A stretch of 38,396 nt of DNA from Propionibacteriaceae bacterium (GTDB lineage Bacteria > Actinomycetota > Actinomycetes > Propionibacteriales > Propionibacteriaceae), in contig JAITVA010000134.1 of assembly GCA_031286045.1 (NCBI GenBank), forward strand, positions 1-38,396, read 5' to 3'. The notes under the pieces are model-generated. The model did no database searches and was not told the DNA's origin. It saw only the letters and a list, made by a program, of their open reading frames with translations. Positions 25,284-35,012 of this stretch are shown here, in pieces (the stretch's first letter is position 1; each line of letters begins with the position of its first letter). The position numbers and the translations under genes were made by a program.

Positions 25284-26669
25284 CTAACTGAGCGAGGCCA
25301 AGGCGGCCAGGTAGGCCGCCGGAATGTTGCTGGTGTCGGCGCCCAACCCCTGGTCAGGTTCGGTGTCGACGCCGATCCGGGGCAGGAGCGCCTGGACACA
25401 GGCCGACGACTGCCACTGCGGTCGCAGGGCGGCTAGCCGCAGGGCAGCACGCGCCTCGGTGGCTTCGCCGACACATTCGAAAGGCTTGTGCCCTTCGAGG
25501 CCGAGTATCTCGGCGTACTCCTGCTCGTGACTAGGGTCGCCCAAGATATCTTGGCCGAAGATGTCGACCATGGTGTCGCGGGGCAGCCAAGCGGCCAGCA
25601 CGAGGTACACGAACAGACACTTCGGACACTGGCAACACCAATGGCTACGGCGGAGGGTCTGGTCGAGTCGGAAGGCCTTGTTGCAGCTGGTGAAGGAGCG
25701 GAAGTACTGTGTCAATCGGCTGAAGCGGTGAGCGATCTGCAGTTCGTTCAGGCCGCGCAGCAAGGAGAAGTATGGCGGTGGACCGTCATTGGCGGCCTCA
25801 AGACAGTCACGCAGAAGGTCTTCGAAGGCCAGGCTTTTCGACCACTGATGATTGATGTCGAATCCTCGCCAGTTCAGGTTGCCATCATTGGCGGAGGCCT
25901 CGTTGCTGAACACCGTCGGGCCCAGGCCGAGAGCGTGGCTGGTGAGCACTCCGATCAGCGAGTTGATGGCCGTGACGGGGACATGACCGTTGTATGCGCC
26001 CAGACGGTTGATTTCGAAGAGGGTCGGGTCGATCAGACGGCGGGCGCTGACGTAGGGGCATTGGGCGACGTCGACGCATCGGGTGATGGCGGGGTACTGG
26101 TTGACTGAGAACAACACGGGCGTTGAACCGAGGCGCTTGCAGGCTTCAATTGAGACGATCGAGTCTTTGCCACCGCCGACGCCGATCAAGGGTGGAGCGT
26201 CAGCGTCAACCAGCTGTGGCTGGCGGAGGCTGGCTCGTTGTTCCGCTTCGATCAACGGTGTCAGGGCGTGTGGCAGGTCGTTGCGATAGGCGTATTCGCC
26301 TAGTCCGCCTCGAATCAGATGGGTCAGGAAGTCGCGCTCGTGGTCAGTCAGGCCGAAGCTGACTCGGATGCTTGGGGGGGCGGCGGCCTTATAGTAGGAC
26401 AGTCCGCTGGCCAGGGCTAACAGGCGCATGACCGGTTCGGCGGCGCCTTCGTCGCGAATCAACCCCGGCAACTCGATGGTCTCGGTGAAGCGGACGGTGT
26501 CCTCGCCAACCAGAGAGAATGTGCTGGTCACGGTGTCGGAGCCGGTGGCGATGGTGTAGCCGTCGTAGCGGAACTCTCGGTAGGTGGCTGGATCGAATGT
26601 CCTGGGCTCAGACCCGGGATCGGATGCCCGAACAGACGTGTCCTCAAGCGGGTGTGACGGCGAATCCAT
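25284..26669 (-). CDS. murL: UDP-MurNAc-L-Ala-L-Glu epimerase MurL
   Basis: [23 protein letters not shown]-loop, [34 protein letters not shown]; about 461 aa; adjacent to murD2. Start ATG at 26669 follows TAAGCT by 7 nt. Confidence 0.82.
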   Translation of the reverse strand: MDSPSHPLEDTSVRASDPGSEPRTFDPATYREFRYDGYTIATGSDTVTSTFSLVGEDTVRFTETIELPGLIRDEGAAEPVMRLLALASGLSYYKAAAPPSIRVSFGLTDHERDFLTHLIRGGLGEYAYRNDLPHALTPLIEAEQRASLRQPQLVDADAPPLIGVGGGKDSIVSIEACKRLGSTPVLFSVNQYPAITRCVDVAQCPYVSARRLIDPTLFEINRLGAYNGHVPVTAINSLIGVLTSHALGLGPTVFSNEASANDGNLNWRGFDINHQWSKSLAFEDLLRDCLEAANDGPPPYFSLLRGLNELQIAHRFSRLTQYFRSFTSCNKAFRLDQTLRRSHWCCQCPKCLFVYLVLAAWLPRDTMVDIFGQDILGDPSHEQEYAEILGLEGHKPFECVGEATEARAALRLAALRPQWQSSACVQALLPRIGVDTEPDQGLGADTSNIPAAYLAALASLS

Positions 26670-26783
26670 GACGGTAAGCTTACTCCGTGGGTAAAAAGGA
26701 TATCTTCTCACTCGACTCAGCTGGTGCTGCCGCATTGTGCGGTCTCTGAAAAAATGTCGGGCCGAACCATTACAGTGGACCCC

Positions 26784-27503
26784 ATGATAAGACACGATGG
26801 TCGAGACTGTGAAGAACTGCGTCCGGTAGGTATCACGCGCAAGTGGCTGGACACAGCTGAAGGGTCCGTTTTGGTGGAGTTTGGCAAGACGAGGGTGTTG
26901 GTGGCCGCTTCGGTCACCCCCGGAGTGCCACGATGGCGCAAGGGCTCCGGTTTGGGCTGGGTGACCGCGGAGTACGCCATGCTGCCTCGGGCGACGGCGC
27001 AGCGTAATGATCGTGAGTCGGTCAAGGGACGCCTGGGGGGTCGAACCCATGAGATATCTCGCCTGATCGGGCGCAGCCTGCGCGCCGTCATCGACTACCG
27101 AGCCTTGGGGGAGAATACGATCCAACTTGATTGTGACGTGCTCCAAGCCGATGGGGGGACACGAACGGCCTCGATCACTGGCGCCTACGTCGCTTTGGTC
27201 GACGCGGTGGCATGGCTGCGCGATCACGGCCATCTGGTGGCGGAGCCGCTGACAGGTTCGGTGTCGGCGGTGTCCGTCGGGATCATTGACGGCCAGGTCA
27301 TGCTCGATCTGCCTTATGAGGAGGATTCTCGCGCCCAAGTCGATCTCAATGTCGTGGCGACCGGTGACGGTGATTTGATCGAGGTGCAAGGAACGGCCGA
27401 AGGTCAGCCTTTCTCACGGGCTCAGCTCGATCAACTCCTGGACCTTGGTCTAGCCGGTTGTTCCCAGTTGACCCGTCTCCAACGGGAGTGTCTGGCCCAG
27501 TGA
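26784..27503 (+). CDS. rph: ribonuclease PH
   Basis: [57 protein letters not shown]. Confidence 0.96.
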   Translation: MIRHDGRDCEELRPVGITRKWLDTAEGSVLVEFGKTRVLVAASVTPGVPRWRKGSGLGWVTAEYAMLPRATAQRNDRESVKGRLGGRTHEISRLIGRSLRAVIDYRALGENTIQLDCDVLQADGGTRTASITGAYVALVDAVAWLRDHGHLVAEPLTGSVSAVSVGIIDGQVMLDLPYEEDSRAQVDLNVVATGDGDLIEVQGTAEGQPFSRAQLDQLLDLGLAGCSQLTRLQRECLAQ

Positions 27504-27553
27504 GGCGTGGGTGTGTGCCCGGCTGGGAGCTTGGAACCTAAGACGGAGGAATC

Positions 27554-28165
27554 ATGATGAAATTGCTGGTGGCGAGCTCATCGGCTCATAAGGTGGCTGA
27601 GTTGAGTCGGATACTGATGGCCGACCACGTGATGGTCGACCTGGTCAACCTGTCTGGCGTTCCGCCCTACCCGGAACCAGTGGAGGACGGCTCGACCTTC
27701 GAAGCCAATGCCCTGATCAAAGCGCGAGCGGGCTTCGCCGCAACCGGTCTGCCGACCCTGGCTGACGACTCGGGTCTTGAGGTCGATGTGCTCAACGGTA
27801 TGCCGGGTGTGCGGTCGGCCCGATGGGCCGGTGGGCATGGTGACGATCAAGAGAATCTAGCGCTGCTGTTACGTCAGATCGACGACGTCGAACCGGCCCG
27901 GCGAACGGCCCGGTTCGTCGCCGCCATGGCCGTGGTCGCCGCCAGCGGTGAGACCGTGGTGCGAGGCGTGGTGGAGGGCGTCTTGACCAGTGAGCCCCAT
28001 GGTGAGCACGGCTTCGGCTACGACCCGATCTTTCAGCCACTGGGGGCGACCAGGACGACAGCCCAGATGCCCGACGCGGACAAGGACGCCATCAGTCACC
28101 GCGGTCGAGCCCTGCGAGCGATCATTCCGACGATTCGAGCCTTGGCTGCGAAGGATGAGACATGA
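27554..28165 (+). CDS. rdgB: XTP/dITP diphosphatase (RdgB/HAM1)
   Basis: [53 protein letters not shown]. Confidence 0.95.
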   Translation: MMKLLVASSSAHKVAELSRILMADHVMVDLVNLSGVPPYPEPVEDGSTFEANALIKARAGFAATGLPTLADDSGLEVDVLNGMPGVRSARWAGGHGDDQENLALLLRQIDDVEPARRTARFVAAMAVVAASGETVVRGVVEGVLTSEPHGEHGFGYDPIFQPLGATRTTAQMPDADKDAISHRGRALRAIIPTIRALAAKDET

Positions 28166-28956
28166 AACAGTACTGTGACCTGGTCGCGCACATTCTGGAC
28201 GAGGGGGTGCGCAAGTCCGATCGAACCGGAACGGGGACCCTGTCGGTCTTCGGGCGCCAGATGAGGTTCGATCTTCGCTCCGGCTTCCCGCTTCTGACAA
28301 CCAAGAAGATCCACACCCGATCTGTCTTTGGTGAGTTGCTGTGGTTCTTACGCGGTGACACTAATGTCGCTTGGCTGCACGACAATGACATCACTATTTG
28401 GGACGAGTGGGCGGACGCCGACGGTGAACTGGGTCCGGTCTACGGGCATCAGTGGCGCAGTTGGCCGACACCTGATGGCGGCCACATCGATCAAATCGCC
28501 CAGGTCATCGACTCCATCCGCCGCCAGCCAGATTCCCGCCGTCACGTCGTCTCGGCATGGAACGTGGCTGAGGTCGCGCAGATGGCCCTTCCGCCATGCC
28601 ACATGATGTTTCAGTTCTACGTCGCCGAAGGCAGGCTGTCCTGCCAGATGTACCAACGCTCGGCCGACGTCTTCCTTGGAGTGCCGTTCAACATAGCCTC
28701 CTACGCTCTGCTGACTCACCTGGTGGCGCAGGTGACCGGCTTGCAGGTGGGAGAGTTCATTCACACTCTCGGCGACGCTCACCTGTACCTCAACCATCTC
28801 GACCAGGCGCGACTCCAGCTGACTCGGGCTCCGCGTCCCCTGCCAACCCTCACACTCAATCCGTCGGTCAGTGACATCGACGCCTTCGAGCTGTCGGACA
28901 TCAAGGTGACCGACTACGACCCCTACCCGGTCATCAAGGCGCCTATCGCCGTGTGA
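28162..28956 (+). CDS. thyA: thymidylate synthase
   Basis: [67 protein letters not shown]. Confidence 0.97.
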   Translation: MKQYCDLVAHILDEGVRKSDRTGTGTLSVFGRQMRFDLRSGFPLLTTKKIHTRSVFGELLWFLRGDTNVAWLHDNDITIWDEWADADGELGPVYGHQWRSWPTPDGGHIDQIAQVIDSIRRQPDSRRHVVSAWNVAEVAQMALPPCHMMFQFYVAEGRLSCQMYQRSADVFLGVPFNIASYALLTHLVAQVTGLQVGEFIHTLGDAHLYLNHLDQARLQLTRAPRPLPTLTLNPSVSDIDAFELSDIKVTDYDPYPVIKAPIAV

Positions 28957-28971
28957 CCAAGTGAGAAGCTG

Positions 28972-29616
28972 ATGGCTGAGAGGGTGATGACCATGGACGC
29001 TGGACATGATGGTGGCGCGAGTCCGGTGCTCGCGGCCCAGGTGGCGGCTGCGCCGACACAGGCCCCCCACGACGGATCGGGACCTTCCTTGACCGCCATA
29101 GCGGCCGTCGGCGCCAACGGGGTGATCGGTGACGGTCGCGGCTTGTTGTGGCATATCCCGGAGGACTTCGCTCGGTTCAAGGCGGTCACGTCCGGCGGAG
29201 TTTTGATCATGGGCCGACGCACGTACGAGTCACTGGGCGGAGCCCTGGTCCAACGAGTCTCCATCGTGCTGACACGCGATCGGCTCTGGCGTGCCTCCAA
29301 TACGAGAGGAGAGCAGGTGCTCGTCGCAAGCAGCGTTCGTCAGACGGCGGCCCTGCTGGCTCAGCACACCGACAAGCGCTGGTGGGTCGCCGGCGGGGGT
29401 GAGATCTACCGGCAATGGTGGCCGTACACGACCGACCTGGACATCACTGCTGTGGCAGCGTCGCCTGACGGGTCAGTCACTTTTCCGTCGATCGATTCGC
29501 GGCACTGGCGATTGGCCAGCCGTCGGCTCCGCGAGGGTTTCGCCTTCGAGACCTATCGACGCAGCAGTTCCGATGCCGCCTTGGCCCTGGCGTCTCTGAT
29601 CGGCCATGCGTCCTGA
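28972..29616 (+). CDS. folA: dihydrofolate reductase
   Basis: IAAVGANGVIGDGRGLLWHIPEDFARFKAVTSGGVLIMGRRTYESLG; about 40-aa N-terminal extension, start uncertain. Confidence 0.92.
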   Translation: MAERVMTMDAGHDGGASPVLAAQVAAAPTQAPHDGSGPSLTAIAAVGANGVIGDGRGLLWHIPEDFARFKAVTSGGVLIMGRRTYESLGGALVQRVSIVLTRDRLWRASNTRGEQVLVASSVRQTAALLAQHTDKRWWVAGGGEIYRQWWPYTTDLDITAVAASPDGSVTFPSIDSRHWRLASRRLREGFAFETYRRSSSDAALALASLIGHAS

Positions 29617-30961
29617 GGCCTCGATCCTGCATCTCGATCTCGACGCCTTTTTCGCCTCCGTCGAGCAACGCGACAAGCCGAGTCTACGCGGCAAGCCGGT
29701 CATCGTCGGCGGTATTTCAGGGCGCGGCGTCGTCTCGACGGCATCGTACGAAGCCCGTCGGCTCGGGGTTCATTCCGCCATGCCCACCCACGAAGCCCGC
29801 AGGCTCGCACCCAACGCCGCCTATCTGTCGGGTCGTTTCGGCGCCTATCGAGTCGCCTCACGACAGGTCATGGGCATCTTGCGTCAGTTGTCGCCGCTGG
29901 TGGAGCCGCTCAGTCTGGATGAGGCCTTTGTCGATCTGGCGGCGGGCCATGTCACCGACTTGTCAATGGAGGGGCTGCGTCAACTGGGCGCCGAGACGCG
30001 TCGGCGCGTGCGTGAGGTCACCGGTGGTCTAGCGGCGTCGGTGGGCATCGGGTCGAGCAAGTTCATGGCGAAGCTGGCCTGCGAGGAGGCCAAGCCTGAT
30101 GGTCTGGTGGTGGTCGAACCGGGCACGGAGGCGGACCGTATCCTCCTGCTCAACGTCCGCGCCATCCCCGGTGTCGGTCCTGCCACGGCGGAGAGGTTGT
30201 TGCGTTTAGGTGTTCGTACTGTTGCCGACCTACGCCAGGCCACACCCACGGAGTTGCGGCGTGAGCTGGGAAACAACACCGCTGATTGGCTGAATGACCT
30301 GGCTTATGCGCGCGATGACCGTCGAGTCAGCCCCGAGCGGGGAGCCAAGTCGATCTCGATGGAGGACACCTTCGCCGTCGACTACACCAAAGTGGACGAG
30401 CTTGAGCCGATGGCGGCCCGGGACGGGGCACTGGTGGCGCAACGGCTGCGCAAGGCCGGTCTGTTCGCTCGCACTGTCACCCTGAAGCTGCGCTTGGCTG
30501 ACTTCTCCATTCACACGCGTTCACGCACCCTGCTTGGAGCGGTCGACTCGGATGAGACAATCAGTGGTGTCGCGGTCTCCCTCCTGCGGGATCAGGCCTA
30601 TCTGGTGCCACAAGGCGTACGTCTATTGGGGGTGGGTGTGTCCGGTTTCACTACGGAGGCCCAAGAGGCGTTGTTCGAGGTCAGCGCGGTTCGTTCGGAC
30701 GAGTCACGGGTGGAGATCCCGCAAGCGACCGTGCGACATCCCCAGGGAGGTTATCGTCCAGGTGATGACGTCACTCATGATGAGTACGGTCCCGGTTGGG
30801 TTTGGGGGGTCGGTCTCGACCTGGTGACAGTACGTTTTGAGACGGCGCAGACCGGGCCGGGTCCGATCCGGACCTTCGCCAAGACCGATCCGCTGCTGCG
30901 CCCCACCCCGGTTCTCGTGCCCGATGATCGTGATTCTGGGCCTGGCTGGTTGGAAGAGTGA
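29606..30961 (+). CDS. dinB: DNA polymerase IV (Y family)
   Basis: ILHLDLDAFFASVEQRDKPSLRGKPVIVGG, YEARRLGVHSAMP, SLDEAFVDL; overlaps folA by 11 nt. Confidence 0.95.
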   Translation: MRPEASILHLDLDAFFASVEQRDKPSLRGKPVIVGGISGRGVVSTASYEARRLGVHSAMPTHEARRLAPNAAYLSGRFGAYRVASRQVMGILRQLSPLVEPLSLDEAFVDLAAGHVTDLSMEGLRQLGAETRRRVREVTGGLAASVGIGSSKFMAKLACEEAKPDGLVVVEPGTEADRILLLNVRAIPGVGPATAERLLRLGVRTVADLRQATPTELRRELGNNTADWLNDLAYARDDRRVSPERGAKSISMEDTFAVDYTKVDELEPMAARDGALVAQRLRKAGLFARTVTLKLRLADFSIHTRSRTLLGAVDSDETISGVAVSLLRDQAYLVPQGVRLLGVGVSGFTTEAQEALFEVSAVRSDESRVEIPQATVRHPQGGYRPGDDVTHDEYGPGWVWGVGLDLVTVRFETAQTGPGPIRTFAKTDPLLRPTPVLVPDDRDSGPGWLEE

Positions 30962-31016
30962 CCACTGCTGATAAACTTCTTTGGCGACCACGAGGCCCAT
31001 GGATCGGGCTTCCTTT

Positions 31017-31098
31017 GCCGGAGTGGTGGAATTGGTAGACACGCAGGATTTAGGTTCCTGTGCCGCAAGGCATGAGGGTTCAAGTCCCTTCTCCGGTA
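31017..31098 (+). tRNA. tRNA-Leu (anticodon UAG)
   Basis: gccggag...ctccggt acceptor stem, D-arm tggtggaattggtagacac, anticodon loop tttaggt, long variable arm, T-arm gggttcaagtccc; CCA not encoded. Confidence 0.93.
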
Positions 31099-31141
31099 CC
31101 GATAGGGGATTGCATGAGGAAGATAGAGGAGACTATCCCAC

Positions 31142-31840
31142 GTGTGCACGAGCGTCGTTTCTAACAGGAGCAAAACGATCATCGGCTGGAACCTTGACAT
31201 TGTGGACATGGAATGGAAGGTCGTCACCGAGCCAGACAAGGTCTATATCGCCATCAATGATGAGAGCGAAGGCTGGCTTCCTCTCTTCGGAGCCAACGGT
31301 AGGGGCGATTTTGTCGCAATGCCGACCTGTTGGCCTTTTGATGGAAGAAGTGACCCGGTCAACGCCACGGGTCGCACCATCATTTCGTTGGACACTGACT
31401 TGCTTCTCGGCAGGAAAACACTGGGTGAGATTCAGCAGATTGTGGAGCATGAGGCTGTCTCCAGTGTTCCCGGCGTGACATTTCAGGCGCAGTTGTCGGA
31501 CAAAGAGGGGAATGTGTTGAGAATCGTTCCCGGTTAGGGGCATCAGTGTCTGCCGAGACCCCAGTACGCGGTCATGACGAATTTCTCTGTTTTCAAAGGT
31601 GATCGGGAGCAGCATCCCTGGATGGGCTGGGATCGATACAATACGGCTGTCTCCATGCTTGAGAAGGCCAGCGATGGGTTTGATGTTGGCGATTGTTTTG
31701 AGGTACTACGAGCCACGGCGCAAGAAGCCTGCCCAACCGTCGTGTCTATGGTCCTTGATGGTGCGGCGAACACGGTCTATTGGTGTGAGAATCAGGAATG
31801 GGGCAGGGTGTCCAAGAAGACGATGGCAAACCTACGCTAA
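31142..31840 (+). pseudogene. choloylglycine hydrolase/penicillin V acylase (linear amide C-N hydrolase) family gene interrupted by in-frame TAG at 31535-31537
   Basis: GTG start gives (M)CTSVVSNRSKTIIGWNLDI (Ntn Cys2); the same frame continues past the stop as GHQCLPRPQYAVMTNFSVFKGDREQHPWMGWDRYNTAVSMLEKASDGF..., the family C-terminal half. Confidence 0.75.
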
Positions 31841-31886
31841 CAAAGAACCGGCTGCCTGCCGGGGCCGGTGACTTGGATATCCGCGC

Positions 31887-32396
31887 CTACTGTGTGAGCT
31901 GCTGAGCGGTGGGGATGATTCCCAGACTGGCTTCGAGGCGTTTGACGTGGCCGGTGGCGCGCACACCGTACTGGGCGTCGAGGACCAGGGCCTTGCCATG
32001 GGGGTCGACCTTGATGACGAAGGTTGAGCGGATGACGCCGATGAAGGTCTTGCCCCACAGCTTGCGTTCGCCCCAGGCTCCATAGGCGTTGAGGGCGGTG
32101 TGGTCGGGGTCGGACAGCAGGGTGAAAGATAAGTTGTTGGCAGTGGCGAATGTGGTCAAGGTCGCTGGATCGTCGGGTGAGATGCCGACGACGGTGTACC
32201 CCGCTGCCTGGAGTGTGGGCTCAGCTGCCGCGAAGTCGGCCGCTTCGATCGTGCAGCCCGGCGTCAGCGCTGCCGGATAGAAGTACAGAATCAGCTTGCG
32301 CCCAGCGAAGTCAGCCAGCGACACAGTCGAGCCGTCAGCCGCAGTCAACCGGAAATCAGGGGCCGGAGCACCCTTCACTAGTTCAGCCATGGACAC
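31887..32396 (-). CDS. bcp: thioredoxin-dependent peroxiredoxin (Bcp/PrxQ family)
   Basis: KGAPAPDFRLTAADGSTVSLADFAGRKLILYFYPAALTPGCTIEAADF. Confidence 0.93.
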   Translation of the reverse strand: MSMAELVKGAPAPDFRLTAADGSTVSLADFAGRKLILYFYPAALTPGCTIEAADFAAAEPTLQAAGYTVVGISPDDPATLTTFATANNLSFTLLSDPDHTALNAYGAWGERKLWGKTFIGVIRSTFVIKVDPHGKALVLDAQYGVRATGHVKRLEASLGIIPTAQQLTQ

Positions 32397-32489
32397 ATGC
32401 TACTCGCTCCAGTCGTCATCTCCGCTTGTGGCCGAGCGAACCGCGTTAGACTTGTTGGACTGACGTTGGAGGACATTTGAGGAGGCAGC

Positions 32490-32798
32490 ATGGCTGACGA
32501 GCGCAGCGTCGCCGACATCGAGCGGGACTTGGCGGCGACCAGGCAGCGACTGGTGGAGAACATCTCCCAGTTGGTCTATGAGACGCACCCCAAGGCCGTC
32601 ACACACCGCACTGTAGAGGAGGGAAAGCGTCGCACGCGGGCGGCGGTGGCGCAGGGCAAGGCCAAACTGCGTCAGTCCATCGACTGGGTGAAGTCGCAGT
32701 TCCATGACGAGTCGGGCTGGAATGTCCGCAACCTGGCCATCGCAGGCGCGGTGGTGGTGACTGTGGTCGTGCTCGCGACCGCCGGCAAGAAGAAGTGA
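32490..32798 (+). CDS. DUF3618 membrane protein
   Basis: SVADIERDLAATRQRLVENISQLVYETHPKAVTHRTVEEGKRR plus one C-terminal TM. Confidence 0.85.
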   Translation: MADERSVADIERDLAATRQRLVENISQLVYETHPKAVTHRTVEEGKRRTRAAVAQGKAKLRQSIDWVKSQFHDESGWNVRNLAIAGAVVVTVVVLATAGKKK

Positions 32799-33142
32799 CG
32801 ACAATGGCGAAGAAGTCGGCGACAGAGCCACTGCCGATCCATATGCTGCATGACCGCGTCCTCATCGCCGCTCAGGGCGAGCAGGAGCGCAAGACCGGCA
32901 GCGGCATCCTCATTCCGGCGACGGTCCGGATGGGTCGGAGCTTGGCCTGGGGGACAGTGGCGGCGATCGGTCCCAACGTCCGCTCGGTCAAGGTCGGTGA
33001 CCGAGTCTTGTACGATCCGGGTGAGGCGCCCGAGGTGGAGGTACGCGCTGACACGTATGTGTTGGTGCGAGAGCGCGATCTCAGCGCTGTGGCGACCAAT
33101 CGGCTTGAGCCGGACGACGAGCACACCGGTCTGTATCTTTGA
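32795..33142 (+). CDS. GroES-family co-chaperonin-like protein
   Basis: MLHDRVLIAAQGEQERKTGSGILIPATVRMG...GTVAAIGPNVRSVKVGDRVLYDPGEAPEVEV. ATG 32804 is an alternative start. Confidence 0.85.
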   Translation: MTTMAKKSATEPLPIHMLHDRVLIAAQGEQERKTGSGILIPATVRMGRSLAWGTVAAIGPNVRSVKVGDRVLYDPGEAPEVEVRADTYVLVRERDLSAVATNRLEPDDEHTGLYL

Positions 33143-33225
33143 CGCCCGGACCTGTCTTCGGTCCGCTCGCGACTCCTGGAACACGGGTCAGGTCACCGCT
33201 GACACCGCTGTCGGTCCTCGGTTCT

Positions 33226-34899
33226 TCAGTCGGCTTGCGCCAACAGCTCGCTTCGGATCTGGCCACGCAGGGCCTTGCCCAACATGGACTTGGGCAAGTC
33301 AGTCATCCGCTCGAACCGGCGCGGCACCTTGTAGGCGGCCAGGCGAGCGCGACAAAACTGCTGAAGCTCGGTCAGTTCGATGACGCGCCCGGCCTCGGGC
33401 ACCACCGCAGCCACGACCTGCTCCCCGGAATGGGCGTCGGGCAATCCGACCACCGCAGCGTCGGCGATGTCGGGGTGGGTCTTGATCACCAGTTCGACTT
33501 CGGTTGGAGAAACGTTGAAACCACCGGTGATGATGAGTTCCTTCTTACGGTCGACCAAGGTGGTGAATCCGTCGACGTCTTGGGTGACGATGTCTCCGGT
33601 TCGCAACCAGCCGCCGGGCAAGAGGGTCAGGGCTGTCTCGTCAGGATTGTTCCAGTATCCGCTAAAGATTTGGGGTCCGGCCAGCAGCAACTCGCCGCGT
33701 TCGCCACGCTCGACTTCGACGCTGGGGTTGTCGGGATCGACGACCTTCATCCGCGTCGAGGAGAAGGGGATGCCTATGGTGCCAGTACGTCGCGTCGGCC
33801 AGAAGGGGTTGCCCAGCGCCACGGGTGAGGCTTCGGTCATCCCGTAGCCCTCAACCAAGAGACCCCCGGAGACTGACTCCCACAGTTCGACCGTCGACTC
33901 CGGCAGTGTCATCGCCCCCGAGATGCAGTACTTCGCGCTGGTCAGCGGCACGCCCTGGTTTTTGGCTTCTCTCGCCGTTGTCTCAAAGATGGGTGGGACG
34001 GCGCAGAACACCGTCGGCGGGTGCTTCTTCGCGGCTGACAGCACCATCGACACGTCGAAGGTGGGGAAGAGGTGGATGCGTCCCTGCTTGAGGATGCCGT
34101 AGGTCAAGAACAGTGTCATGCCGAAGCCGTGGAACATTGGCAAGACGGCATAGAAGACCTCCTTACGTTCTTGTGCTCCGTGCATCCAGGCGGCGCCCTG
34201 GCGAGCGTTCGAGTAGAGGTTGTAGTGGCTCAACATGGCGCCCTTCGGGGCTCCGGTAGTGCCTGAGGTGTACTGGATGGCGGCCAGGTCGTCGACCCCC
34301 GGACGCGGGTGCGTGCTCGACAATCCTCTGTTGTCGAGCAGTTGCTTCCACTTCATGGCGCCGTCCGCCTTGGCCGTCAGTTTGGCGCGGCGGCGTCGCA
34401 AGGATGGCAGGGGCAGGCGCAGGGCCAGTCGTAGGGTCACGGGGAACTCGTCGAGCAGGTTGACGGCGATGATGTGGTCGAGTTCGATGTCCTCGGGCTG
34501 ATCCTGCAATTTGGCGACGGCAGCGTCCCAACAGATGACGACTCTGGCTGCGTGGTCCTCGAACATGTGCCGCAACTCTCGTGCGGTGTACAGCGGATTG
34601 TGCTCTACGACGACCGCGCCCAGTCGCAGGATGGCGTAGAAGGCGACGACATGTTGCGGGCAGTTGGGCAGGATGACCGCCACCCGGTCTCCGGGGCTGA
34701 CGCCTAACTGACGCAAGCCTTCGGCGGCCCGGTTGATCTGGTCACCCAACTGTCGGTAGGTCGTCGTGGCGCCAAAGAAGTCGAGCGCGACGTGGTCTTT
34801 CGCCTGCGCCACCGCAGTCTCGTAGAGTTCGACCAGTGAGTCGGTTGGTGACTCGATCTCGGCTGGCACCCCTGGTTGATAGAAGTCTGAATACGCCAC
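33226..34899 (-). CDS. long-chain fatty-acid--CoA ligase (AMP-dependent synthetase)
   Basis: YTSGTTGAPKGAMLSHYNL (A3), GYGMTEASPVALGNP, GWLRTGDIVTQDVDGFTTLVDRKKELIITGGFNVSPTEVE. Confidence 0.94.
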   Translation of the reverse strand: MAYSDFYQPGVPAEIESPTDSLVELYETAVAQAKDHVALDFFGATTTYRQLGDQINRAAEGLRQLGVSPGDRVAVILPNCPQHVVAFYAILRLGAVVVEHNPLYTARELRHMFEDHAARVVICWDAAVAKLQDQPEDIELDHIIAVNLLDEFPVTLRLALRLPLPSLRRRRAKLTAKADGAMKWKQLLDNRGLSSTHPRPGVDDLAAIQYTSGTTGAPKGAMLSHYNLYSNARQGAAWMHGAQERKEVFYAVLPMFHGFGMTLFLTYGILKQGRIHLFPTFDVSMVLSAAKKHPPTVFCAVPPIFETTAREAKNQGVPLTSAKYCISGAMTLPESTVELWESVSGGLLVEGYGMTEASPVALGNPFWPTRRTGTIGIPFSSTRMKVVDPDNPSVEVERGERGELLLAGPQIFSGYWNNPDETALTLLPGGWLRTGDIVTQDVDGFTTLVDRKKELIITGGFNVSPTEVELVIKTHPDIADAAVVGLPDAHSGEQVVAAVVPEAGRVIELTELQQFCRARLAAYKVPRRFERMTDLPKSMLGKALRGQIRSELLAQAD

Positions 34900-34916
34900 G
34901 GCGGTCCTCCTCGCCC

Positions 34917-34938
34917 TTACCTACGCTGTCGTAGGAAA
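34917..34938. promoter_or_regulatory. palindromic operator candidate upstream of the acyl-CoA ligase gene
   Basis: ttacctacg-ctgt-cgtaggaaa; arms pair 8/9 with cctacg/cgtagg core. Confidence 0.5.
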
Positions 34939-35012
34939 CGCTACCGCAATGAGAATCCACTGCCAACCACATGCACAACGACATACTTGACAGGTATGGT
35001 TGGACCCCTTGC

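Noticed and set aside
25284-27389. 701-aa minus-strand ORF as a single protein
   Set aside because: The first 240 codons are antisense to rph and have no recognisable content; the MurL reading frame starts at ATG 26669.
31017-31098. tRNA with UAG anticodon as a possible suppressor of the nearby in-frame UAG stop
   Set aside because: Anticodon UAG pairs with CUA (Leu), not with a UAG codon; the long variable arm and GGTTCAAGTCCC are normal for tRNA-Leu(UAG).
30981-31478. 165-aa plus-strand ORF spanning the tRNA
   Set aside because: Runs through tRNA-Leu and overlaps the Ntn-hydrolase gene in another frame; spurious.
32795-33142. GroES-like gene as target of the CIRCE element
   Set aside because: The CIRCE site lies about 3 kb away next to fmdB; no CIRCE match was seen upstream of the DUF3618/GroES pair.
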